A stretch of 5,439 bases of DNA from Gammaproteobacteria bacterium (GTDB lineage Bacteria > Pseudomonadota > Gammaproteobacteria > Steroidobacterales > SZUA-146): assembly GCA_003228965.1 (NCBI GenBank), contig QIGP01000306.1, positions 1-5,439 on the forward strand, written 5' to 3'. Position numbers and translations under genes: made by a program. Below are positions 1 through 5,439 of this stretch, piece by piece. Numbering within the stretch: the stretch's first letter is position 1; every line of letters begins with the position of its first letter. The notes under the pieces were generated by a model, which made no database searches, was not told the origin of the DNA, and saw only the letters and a list, made by a program, of their open reading frames with translations.

Positions 1-244
1 GGTCGGACTTAATCCTTTTATGCAGAACGCGTAACGTTTTTTTATCGCTGGACTTGTCAACAGTGATAAACTCAACGCCGGGAAGCGCGCCAAGTAAGCG
101 ATGTTCCACAGCACCTATGATCCATGTGATCGTGCTGTGGGGAAATACCTCCTGCAACTGTTGGACCGTCGGAACAACATTGCAGGTATCGCCAATGGCT
201 GACAATCGCAGCAGGCATATCTTTAGCGGTGAGTCAGTGATCAT
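1..244 (-). CDS. Glycosyltransferase family 9 (heptosyltransferase, OpsX/WaaC-like), N-terminal part only
   Basis: This is the start of an ADP-heptose:LPS heptosyltransferase, a cytoplasmic or membrane-associated enzyme that adds L-glycero-D-manno-heptose to the Kdo region of the LPS core. Only the first 81 codons are visible; the frame runs off the left edge. After a short leader comes the family 9 N-terminal Rossmann strand and loop, LKICLLRLSAIGDTCNVVP (about residues 7-25), whose GD is the family hallmark. A second strand, ITWIIGAVEHRLL (39-51), and PGVEFITVDK (55-64) follow. The wording resembles Haemophilus OpsX more than E. coli WaaC or WaaF, but that is recalled similarity. I chose the ATG at 244-242 because a GGGA motif lies a few bases upstream and the leader then has the usual family length. 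An in-frame ATG at 265 would add seven residues. The gene is divergent from kdkA, which fits transfer of heptose onto phosphorylated Kdo. Family assignment is firm; acceptor specificity is inferred. Confidence 0.85.
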   Translation of the reverse strand, partial: MITDSPLKICLLRLSAIGDTCNVVPTVQQLQEVFPHSTITWIIGAVEHRLLGALPGVEFITVDKSSDKKTLRVLHKRIKSD

Positions 245-258
245 ACGTTTCCCGTATG
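242..258. repeat. Inverted repeat at the heptosyltransferase start
   Basis: A perfect 6-base inverted repeat, CATACG-TTTCC-CGTATG, has a 5-base spacer. It covers the preferred heptosyltransferase start codon and its GGGA ribosome-binding motif, and lies about 30 bases upstream of the kdkA start. It could be a small operator in the divergent gap, or an mRNA hairpin hiding the start of the heptosyltransferase. A 6-base match of this kind can also arise by chance, so function is only a suggestion. Confidence 0.3.
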
Positions 259-288
259 GGTTCATAAATGCGACTGGAATCGTAGCCG

Positions 289-1041
289 ATGGCAGAAAGT
301 AGCGCAAAGTCTCTGGACGACCATGCGATGGGTAATCGCAGGTGTTTTGGTGCGCAGGTTGTTCTGCTCAACACCAAATTTACTCCGGCCGATCCGTCCC
401 ACCTGTTCGATCACGGAGCCTGGAAGAACGCGGAAGCCGTGGATTCAGGCCGTGGTGCGAACTGGTTTGTCGACAACGATGACGACTCGTTTGTGCTGCG
501 ACATTTCAGGCGAGGTGGCGCCGTCGCCAAAATTCTAGGCAACAAATACTGGTTCCGTTCGGAAGAGGCGACGCGCAGTTTTGCCGAGTTCAATCTACTC
601 CTCGATTTGCGCAAACAGCAGCTTCCTGTTCCCGAACCTATAGCGGCTGGCTACTGTAAGACCGGTCCGTGGTATACCGCCCAGCTATTGACCAGGCGTA
701 TCCCCGATTCTCAAAGTTGGTCTGCCAACCTGGCCGAGCACGCAGGGTCCAATGCTCTGTGGTCCAGCATCGGACGCACAATTGGCCAATTGCATCGAGC
801 CCGTGTTGATCATGCCGATTTGAATGCACACAATATTCTTGTTGATGGCGCGGGCTCCATATTCATCATCGACTTCGATAAAAGTTTCAAACGTGCCTCC
901 GTCCAGGGCGAATGGTGTCAGGCCAACCTGGCAAGGCTGCAGCGCTCGCTGCACAAGATTTATCCGGAAGGAGCGCAAGCAATAGACAGTGGGTGGCAGC
1001 GGCTACTGCAGGCTTACGAGTCTGCTTTTGCCGAGGTTTAG
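289..1041 (+). CDS. kdkA: 3-deoxy-D-manno-octulosonic acid (Kdo) kinase
   Basis: KdkA uses ATP to phosphorylate O-4 of the Kdo residue attached to lipid A precursor (EC 2.7.1.166), at the inner face of the cytoplasmic membrane. The 250-residue product is close to the family's usual size of about 240. It has the small protein-kinase-like fold: VLRHFRRGG (69-77) in the N-lobe, TRSFAEF (95-101) with the presumed helix-C glutamate E100, and LPVPEPIAA (112-120). The catalytic loop HADLNAHN (175-182) has D177 and N182, and the metal-binding segment IIDFDK (193-198) has D195. The run TRSFAEF to LPVPEPIAA matches Haemophilus KdkA as I remember it. The start is uncertain: the ATG at 289 has only a weak GGA upstream, and an ATG at 328 would give 237 residues, also within family range. 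The gene is divergent from the heptosyltransferase and ends 8 bases from the convergent lpxL stop, with no terminator visible between them. A kdkA usually goes with a WaaA that adds only one Kdo. Confidence 0.93.
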   Translation: MAESSAKSLDDHAMGNRRCFGAQVVLLNTKFTPADPSHLFDHGAWKNAEAVDSGRGANWFVDNDDDSFVLRHFRRGGAVAKILGNKYWFRSEEATRSFAEFNLLLDLRKQQLPVPEPIAAGYCKTGPWYTAQLLTRRIPDSQSWSANLAEHAGSNALWSSIGRTIGQLHRARVDHADLNAHNILVDGAGSIFIIDFDKSFKRASVQGEWCQANLARLQRSLHKIYPEGAQAIDSGWQRLLQAYESAFAEV

Positions 1042-1049
1042 CGCCAAAT

Positions 1050-1985
1050 CTAGTCTTTCTGGTACATCCCGGGCTGGTCTTTAAATCGTCTATGCATCCA
1101 CAAATACTGCTCTGGGGCTTCGCGTACATGAGTTTCGAAGACTTCATTAATACGCGTCGCGTTTTCCATTGAATCCGGTCCCGGAAAGTCTATAAGTGCT
1201 GGATACAGCTTGATCAGGTAACCGCTGCCGTCTGCTTTACGCGTAGGCAGGAAGGGTACGACGAGCGCCCCGGTTCTTCTGGTTAGCCTCTCGGTGCCCG
1301 TGTTGGTTGGAGCCGGCTGGCCGAAAAAAGGCACAAGGAGATGTCCTTTGCGTACAAAGGCCTGGTCGGGCATATAGAGCACGACGCGACCGTCTTTCAG
1401 ACTACGAAACATTTGCCGAAAATCGCCACGTTTGATGACTCTTCGCGCCCAGCGCTCGCGTTTGCGCCGCATAACTTCTTCGAACAACGGGTTTTCAAAT
1501 TTGCGGTACATGGCGTCGAAGACGGCATGACTAGTTAGTAAAACGCCACCGATTTCAATGGTGGTGAAGTGGCCAGCCAGTAAAACCACGCCTTTTCCTT
1601 CGGCTTCGGCCTGCTGCAAATGTTCCAGACCCTCCAGTTCCGTCAAACTCGCCAGACGTTTTTCGCTGGCCCACCAAGCCAACGAAATTTCCATGAGTGC
1701 CACACCAATAGACTGGAGATGGCGTTTTACCAGACTGGTTTGCTCCTGGCGTGAGAGTTCGGGAAAGCAAATCGCGATGTTTTGCTCTGCAATTCGTCGC
1801 CGTTTTGGAATGAGCAGGTAGGCCATGTTTCCCAAGTGCCGACCCACAAACATCAAACCACGGTAGGGCAATAGGCTCGATAGCCGCATGACGGTCAGAC
1901 CAAACCATACCGGCCAGTAGCGCGGGGCGAGAAAACGCGTCAGCGGCACGCAGGCCGATTCAGTTTCAGTGGATTCAGACACCAC
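1050..1985 (-). CDS. lpxL: LpxL-type lipid A biosynthesis (late) acyltransferase
   Basis: This inner-membrane enzyme moves an acyl chain, usually laurate, from acyl-carrier protein to the Kdo-bearing lipid A precursor. From the chosen start the product has 311 residues, against 306 for E. coli LpxL. An N-terminal segment containing APRYWPVWFGLTV and LLPY forms the membrane anchor (about 20-41). The HX4E catalytic motif is GHFTTIE, with H139 and E144, close to H132/E137 of E. coli. YMPDQ (204-208), TGTERLTRRTGALVVPFLP (about 229-247) and the C-terminal YLWMHRRFK (294-302) are family signatures. No ATG precedes the anchor. I chose the GTG at 1985; a second GTG at 1982 directly follows it. A TTG at 2033 would add 16 residues without family counterpart. 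GGG about nine bases before GTG 1985 is the only ribosome-site hint. The gene is divergent from hldE and convergent with kdkA. The family is sure, but LpxL versus LpxM or LpxP chain specificity cannot be read here. Confidence 0.92.
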   Translation of the reverse strand: MVSESTETESACVPLTRFLAPRYWPVWFGLTVMRLSSLLPYRGLMFVGRHLGNMAYLLIPKRRRIAEQNIAICFPELSRQEQTSLVKRHLQSIGVALMEISLAWWASEKRLASLTELEGLEHLQQAEAEGKGVVLLAGHFTTIEIGGVLLTSHAVFDAMYRKFENPLFEEVMRRKRERWARRVIKRGDFRQMFRSLKDGRVVLYMPDQAFVRKGHLLVPFFGQPAPTNTGTERLTRRTGALVVPFLPTRKADGSGYLIKLYPALIDFPGPDSMENATRINEVFETHVREAPEQYLWMHRRFKDQPGMYQKD

Positions 1986-2025
1986 GAGAGTGTACCCGCA
2001 GCAACGTTTGGGTTGTAGTTGTTTG

Positions 2026-2042
2026 CACGACAAGAGGTCGTG
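2026..2042. repeat. Inverted repeat / potential hairpin in the lpxL leader
   Basis: A perfect 6-base inverted repeat, CACGAC-AAGAG-GTCGTG, has a 5-base loop. On the minus strand it would be a stem-loop in the lpxL leader, with the alternative TTG start (2033-2031) in its loop region. On the plus strand it occupies the -35 region of the predicted hldE promoter and is followed, after six bases, by a run of six T. It could be an operator, or a weak hairpin terminating plus-strand read-through; the gap before the T-run argues against an efficient terminator. Confidence 0.35.
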
Positions 2043-2054
2043 AGGTCATTTTTT

Positions 2055-2068
2055 GCAGGTATACTTGC
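2055..2068. repeat. Near-palindrome overlapping the hldE -10 element
   Basis: GCAGGTATACTTGC is symmetric at 12 of its 14 positions, centred on GTATAC. It covers the predicted -10 hexamer TATACT of the hldE promoter. A bound repressor here would block the polymerase, so a dyad operator is possible. Part of the symmetry comes simply from the TATA-like core, which lowers confidence. Confidence 0.3.
2060..2065 (+). promoter_or_regulatory. Predicted sigma-70 -10 element for hldE-waaA
   Basis: TATACT matches the consensus TATAAT at five of six positions and is oriented toward hldE. It would place the transcript start near 2072, giving a leader of about 25 bases before the ATG at 2097. No good -35 hexamer lies at 16-18 bases upstream; an activator or other contacts may compensate. 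Its position downstream of the TTG at 2019 argues against that longer hldE start. Confidence 0.45.
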
Positions 2069-2096
2069 CGCAACTTTTGCAAGCTTCACTAATTAT

Positions 2097-3518
2097 ATGA
2101 CTTTGACCGTGCCTGATTTTGCAACTAGCGGGATTCTCGTTGCCGGAGACGTCATGCTGGACCGGTATTGGCTTGGGCCGACCTCGCGAATTTCGCCAGA
2201 GGCGCCGGTTCCGGTGGTGAATATTCAGGGCAGCGAAGATCGGGCAGGTGGTGCTGCGAACGTCGCCATGAACCTGACAGCGCTGGGTGCTTCGGTTGCT
2301 CTGTGTGGTGTCGCAGGTGACGATGAAGAAGGGCGTGTTCTGGGCGAATTGCTAGCAGCGGCAGGCGTTCGAAACCTGTTGGAAAAAGGCGCTCCTCGCA
2401 CCATTACAAAGCTGCGTGTGTTAAGCCGCAATCAGCAGCTGATTCGTCTCGATCGCGAAGAGGACGCTGAGGCACTCGCCAAAGTATCTATTGAAGAAAA
2501 ATTTTCCCAAGGCCTGGCATCCGCCAACGTCGTGGTGCTGTCTGACTACGCCAAAGGAGCGCTCAGTAACCCACAAGTACTGATTAAGGCAGCTATTGCG
2601 GCCGGTAAGCCTGTATTGGTGGACCCCAAAGGCGCCGATTTTTCCAAATATCGTGGGGCTACTTTACTCACGCCGAATCTGGGCGAATTTGAGGCGGTGG
2701 TTGGTCCGTGTAATGGTGACGACGACATTGAAACCCGGGCGCAGGTTTTGCGCACCGAATTCGAGCTCGATGCGCTGCTGGTTACACGCTCTGCACAAGG
2801 CATGACTCTGATCGACGCTAACGGAGCTACCCATTTTGCGGCTGCTGCCCGTGAGGTATACGACGTCACCGGTGCAGGCGATACCGTGATCGCTACGCTT
2901 GCGGCCGCACTCGCAACAAATGCTTCGCTGCACGACAGCGTGGCGCTAGCCAATCTTGCGGCCAGTATTGTCGTAGGCAAACTCGGCGTGGCTACGGTGT
3001 CGCGCTCTGAGCTTCGGCAGGCTCTACACCGTCGCGGTACGGGCGGCCGCAGCGTACTAACGCCAGAGCAACTGCTCGAAGCGGTTAATGAAGCCAAAGC
3101 ACGTAACGAGCGCATTGTATTTACCAACGGTTGCTTCGATTTACTTCACGCGGGGCACGTGGCCTATCTTGAAGAAGCCAAAGCGCTGGGTCGACGACTC
3201 ATTGTCGCCGTTAACGATGATGAGTCTGTACGCAGGCTCAAGGGGTCTTCGCGACCTGTTAACGAACTCGGCGACAGGCTCGCTGTATTGAGCGGGCTTG
3301 CATCGGTCGACTGGGTGACCTCGTTCACAGATGACACGCCGCTTACACTGATTGAAGCGCTTACCCCCGATGTTTTGGTGAAAGGTGGCGACTACGCTAT
3401 CGAAGATATTGTCGGAGGTGACTGGGTTGAAAGTCATGGTGGGCAAGTAGAAGTGCTCACATTTAAAGAAGGGCGCTCGACGACAGAACTGATTGCAGCG
3501 ATCAAACGGCTGGAATGA
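2097..3518 (+). CDS. hldE: Bifunctional HldE: heptose-7-phosphate kinase / heptose-1-phosphate adenylyltransferase
   Basis: HldE carries two steps of ADP-heptose synthesis in the cytosol. It phosphorylates D-glycero-beta-D-manno-heptose 7-phosphate at C1, and later, after GmhB has removed the C7 phosphate, adenylylates the 1-phosphate. The 473-residue product (E. coli HldE 477) has a ribokinase-family domain at about 1-315: GDVMLDRYW (17-25), GGAAN (51-55), TKLRVLSRNQQLIRLD (104-119) and VTGAGDT (257-263), whose D262 is the expected catalytic base. A nucleotidyltransferase domain follows from about 335: FTNGCFDLLHAGH (342-354) with the HxGH motif, LKGSSRPVN (381-389), VKGGDY (428-433) and a terminal RSTTELI (460-466). 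I chose the ATG at 2097 because its N-terminus aligns with E. coli HldE. The frame stays open to a TTG at 2019, but the extra 26 hydrophobic residues lack a family counterpart and would begin upstream of the predicted promoter. The stop overlaps the waaA start. Confidence 0.96.
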   Translation: MTLTVPDFATSGILVAGDVMLDRYWLGPTSRISPEAPVPVVNIQGSEDRAGGAANVAMNLTALGASVALCGVAGDDEEGRVLGELLAAAGVRNLLEKGAPRTITKLRVLSRNQQLIRLDREEDAEALAKVSIEEKFSQGLASANVVVLSDYAKGALSNPQVLIKAAIAAGKPVLVDPKGADFSKYRGATLLTPNLGEFEAVVGPCNGDDDIETRAQVLRTEFELDALLVTRSAQGMTLIDANGATHFAAAAREVYDVTGAGDTVIATLAAALATNASLHDSVALANLAASIVVGKLGVATVSRSELRQALHRRGTGGRSVLTPEQLLEAVNEAKARNERIVFTNGCFDLLHAGHVAYLEEAKALGRRLIVAVNDDESVRRLKGSSRPVNELGDRLAVLSGLASVDWVTSFTDDTPLTLIEALTPDVLVKGGDYAIEDIVGGDWVESHGGQVEVLTFKEGRSTTELIAAIKRLE

Positions 3519-4789
3519 TTCGCTTTTTCTACATAGCCCTGTCCTATATGCTGGCACCAATTGTCCTGCTCTTTTTACTGTACCGAGGTTTTAGAAACCG
3601 CGCGTACTGGGAGCGGCTTCCAGAGCGTTTTGGCATTGGATTACCGCAATATCCTGATCAAAGTATTTGGGTGCATGCCGTGTCGGTGGGCGAAGTACAA
3701 GCGTGCGCTGCCCTGGTCGAGCGACTGCTCGATCGCTTTCCAGAGCTCCCGGTTTTAATTACTACTGTGACCCCAACCGGAAGTGCTCAAGTCAAGGATA
3801 TCTTTGGCGATCGTGTTCGTCATCACTACGCGCCGTACGATTTGCCAGGTTCCGTAGGACGGTTTTTTCAACGCATAAATCCTCGCGTAATGATTGTCGT
3901 GGAAACTGAACTGTGGCCAACGCTCTATCACGAGTGCGGTAAAAGGCAGGTTCCGCTTATCCTGGCGAGCGCACGTATTTCACCGCCTTCGGTAGTGAAA
4001 TATCGCCGCTTTATCAGTCTATTTAAAGAGGCTCTGTCTCACGGCATTGTCATTGCAGCGCAAAGTGAATCAGACGCTGAGCGCTTTCGCGACCTGGGCG
4101 CCAACCCGGCTCGGACGCACACGACCGGAAACATCAAGTTTGATTTTGAGTTAGACGACTCTGTGCGTGTGCGCGGCGAGCTTGCACGTGCCAAACACGC
4201 ACCTAATCGGCCGGTGCTATTGGCTGCCAGTACCCACGAGCGTGAAGAACAACTGGTGCTGGAAGCCATGGAGGGCGTGTGGCGAAATCATCCGAACACG
4301 CTGCTAATTTTAGCGCCTCGACATCCTGAGCGTATGAACCACGTTGTGTCCTTACTGGAAGAGCACAATCTCAGCTATATCACTCGTACCAGTGGCGCCA
4401 TCAGTACGCCGGACACTCGCGTTTTGTTGTTGGACACGCTGGGCGAATTGCGCGACTACTACGCCGCGTGTGACGTCGCTTTTGTGGGCGGTAGCCTGGT
4501 TCCTGTGGGTGGGCACAATTTGCTGGAACCCGCGGCGTTGGGCAAGCCGGTGATTACCGGCGAGCACCTGTACAACACCGAAGACATTGCCGGAAAACTG
4601 TTGGCTTCGGGTGCCATGTTAGTGGTTCCCGACGCTGCCAGTCTTGGCGCAGAAGCCTCAAAGCTACTCAGCGACCCCGACGCGTGCCACACCGCTGGCG
4701 AAGCCGGCAAAGAAGTCATAGAGAAAAATCGGGGTGCGTTGGACCGACTGCTGAGTCTGGTCGAGCCGTTGCTAGCCGACCCTCACTGA
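3515..4789 (+). CDS. waaA: 3-deoxy-D-manno-octulosonic acid transferase (Kdo transferase)
   Basis: WaaA (KdtA) transfers Kdo from CMP-Kdo to the lipid IVA precursor at the cytoplasmic face of the inner membrane. The 424-residue product (E. coli 425) begins with a hydrophobic anchor at 4-23, followed by positive residues. The catalytic-base motif HAVSVGE (54-60) puts its glutamate at E60, the same number as in E. coli. Further family motifs are ETELWP (130-135), TGNIKFD (204-210), APRHPER (267-273) and the CMP-Kdo-binding GGSLVPVGGHNLLEP (325-339). The usual motif after ETELWP, with an RS..GY core in E. coli, reads SARISPPSVVKY (152-163), a partly divergent version. The ATG overlaps the hldE TGA in an ATGA, and there is little Shine-Dalgarno signal beyond an adjacent GGA, so translation is probably coupled to hldE. 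The kdkA gene nearby suggests WaaA adds a single Kdo; sequence alone does not separate mono- from bifunctional enzymes. It ends 10 bases from the convergent tolC stop with no room for a terminator. Confidence 0.96.
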   Translation: MIRFFYIALSYMLAPIVLLFLLYRGFRNRAYWERLPERFGIGLPQYPDQSIWVHAVSVGEVQACAALVERLLDRFPELPVLITTVTPTGSAQVKDIFGDRVRHHYAPYDLPGSVGRFFQRINPRVMIVVETELWPTLYHECGKRQVPLILASARISPPSVVKYRRFISLFKEALSHGIVIAAQSESDAERFRDLGANPARTHTTGNIKFDFELDDSVRVRGELARAKHAPNRPVLLAASTHEREEQLVLEAMEGVWRNHPNTLLILAPRHPERMNHVVSLLEEHNLSYITRTSGAISTPDTRVLLLDTLGELRDYYAACDVAFVGGSLVPVGGHNLLEPAALGKPVITGEHLYNTEDIAGKLLASGAMLVVPDAASLGAEASKLLSDPDACHTAGEAGKEVIEKNRGALDRLLSLVEPLLADPH

Positions 4790-4799
4790 CACCCGTTGC

Positions 4800-5439
4800 T
4801 TATTCCGCGTTACTCGCTTCCAGCCAGTTGCTGATTTCAAGTAGATCTTGTCCAGACAGCGTACCAGCTGCTCTTTTGAGGTTGATCAGATTCACGAGAT
4901 AATCGTAGCGCGACAGGTAGAAATTCACTTGAGACCGCAGTAGATCGCGGCGTGAGTTGAGTACGTCGACACTGGTTCGTGTACCTACGTCAAATCCGGC
5001 TTCGGTTGCAGACAGTGCAGTTTCGCTGGATTTTACCGCTTCTTGCAGTGCTTTTACCCGCGAGATTTCTGCAGTGACGCTTAAGTATGCGTCGCGCGTT
5101 TGACGTTCTGTTTCGCGCGCAATTCGCTCAAGACGCTGCTGCGCGGCCTGTTTTTGATAGACCGCCTGGCGCACGCGGGAAGATACCGCGCCGCCGCTGT
5201 AAATGGGCACGTTGAACTGCAAAGAAATGGTATCGCTACTGCTGTCCTGGTCGTTGCGACCCGGTGTGCTAAAGCCGCCAACGGTGTTTAGAGAGTTACC
5301 ATCTGAATCGAACTCGCCGTGTGATACGACCAGATCCACCGTGGGATAGTGGCCGGTGCGTTGAGATCGAACGTCGTCTTGCGCGATCTGTACCGCGATA
5401 CGGCTGGCTTCGAGATTAAGGTTCTGTTGCTGTGCCATG
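4800..5439 (-). CDS. tolC: TolC-type outer membrane channel protein, C-terminal part only
   Basis: This is the end of a TolC-family outer membrane factor, the trimeric channel-tunnel that serves tripartite drug efflux pumps and type I secretion. About 212 codons are visible, running off the right edge; the ATG at 5438 is internal, since full TolC proteins have about 430-490 residues including a signal peptide. Counting from that ATG, GHYPTVDLVVSHGEFDSD (29-46) leads into an outer membrane beta segment, then FNVPIYSGGAVSSRVRQA (about 75-92) re-enters the periplasmic helices. A long helical stretch with many Q, E, R and A follows, then VGTRTSVDVLNSRRDLL (about 152-168), YDYLVNLINLKRAAGTLSGQDL and the C-terminus. 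These match the second structural repeat of E. coli TolC, including GTRT.VDVL. The product stops soon after DLLEISNWLEA, without the longer tail of E. coli TolC. The gene is convergent with waaA. Family is certain; which pump it serves is unknown. Confidence 0.92.
   Translation of the reverse strand, partial: MAQQQNLNLEASRIAVQIAQDDVRSQRTGHYPTVDLVVSHGEFDSDGNSLNTVGGFSTPGRNDQDSSSDTISLQFNVPIYSGGAVSSRVRQAVYQKQAAQQRLERIARETERQTRDAYLSVTAEISRVKALQEAVKSSETALSATEAGFDVGTRTSVDVLNSRRDLLRSQVNFYLSRYDYLVNLINLKRAAGTLSGQDLLEISNWLEASNAE

Larger units (their letters stand above)
1986..2096. promoter_or_regulatory. Divergent lpxL/hldE intergenic regulatory region
   Basis: This is the only intergenic stretch of useful length in the window, lying between the 5' ends of lpxL (minus) and hldE (plus). 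It holds a strong -10-like hexamer for hldE, two inverted repeats and a T-run at 2049-2054. I find no convincing minus-strand promoter for lpxL; TACACT (complement of 1989-1994) resembles a -10 but sits only 3 bases before the chosen GTG and has no -35. No Shine-Dalgarno is apparent before the hldE ATG. Confidence 0.55.

Noticed and set aside
54..302. An 82-codon plus-strand open frame at the left edge
   Set aside because: The opposite strand encodes a clear family 9 glycosyltransferase N-terminus; the plus-strand product has no recognisable motif and would overlap kdkA.
1068..1073. CCCGGG palindrome near the lpxL end as a possible terminator stem
   Set aside because: It lies within the conserved end of the lpxL coding frame, has no loop and no proper T-run on either strand.
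912..1172. Opposing open frames across the kdkA/lpxL junction
   Set aside because: They are out of frame with two genes supported by family motifs up to their stop codons, and their products resemble nothing I know.
2546..3127. A 193-codon open frame on the minus strand inside hldE
   Set aside because: It is antisense to a well-conserved HldE region, its product is a low-complexity run of A, S, R and T typical of a shadow frame, and no domain is recognisable.
4766..4800. Direct repeat CCGTTGCT (4766-4773 and 4793-4800) at the end of waaA
   Set aside because: Eight bases repeated once with a 27-base offset, partly within coding sequence, is expected by chance; no flanking mobile element or target duplication is present.
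1..5439. A possible novel system or genomic island
   Set aside because: All six genes belong to well-known envelope families in a coherent pathway, with no transposase, integrase, tRNA, repeat array or clear composition shift.

Overview
This 5.4 kb window is a lipopolysaccharide (LPS) inner-core and lipid A gene cluster from a Gram-negative bacterium, most likely a gammaproteobacterium. The evidence is a fused HldE, a WaaA with its signal anchor, an LpxL-type late acyltransferase and a TolC-type outer membrane factor, all of clearly proteobacterial type. A marine Cellvibrionales-, Pseudomonas- or Alteromonas-like host is a guess from the general look of the proteins; no rRNA or other marker fixes it. 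Base composition looks even across the window, and I see no mobile element, tRNA, CRISPR array or prophage remnant.

Layout, left to right: (1) the 5' end of a family 9 glycosyltransferase (heptosyltransferase) on the minus strand, cut by the left edge; (2) divergent from it, a Kdo kinase (kdkA) on the plus strand; (3) convergent with kdkA across 8 bases, an LpxL-type lipid A acyltransferase on the minus strand; (4) a divergent regulatory gap of about 110 bases with a good -10 element and two inverted repeats; (5) hldE and waaA on the plus strand, joined by a 4-base ATGA overlap; (6) convergent with waaA across 10 bases, the 3' part of a tolC-like gene on the minus strand, cut by the right edge.

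The genes fit one pathway. HldE makes the phosphorylated and nucleotide-activated heptose precursor. WaaA attaches Kdo to the lipid A precursor, KdkA phosphorylates that Kdo, the family 9 enzyme probably adds heptose, and the LpxL homologue adds a secondary acyl chain. Having kdkA beside waaA and an OpsX-looking heptosyltransferase suggests the Haemophilus/Vibrio/Bordetella style of inner core, with one phosphorylated Kdo and a monofunctional WaaA, rather than the Kdo2 core of E. coli. TolC is an envelope neighbour rather than a pathway member.

Nothing here looks like an undescribed system. The points most worth checking are the inferred single phospho-Kdo core, the two inverted repeats and start-site ambiguities in the lpxL/hldE divergent region, and the near absence of space for terminators at both convergent junctions.
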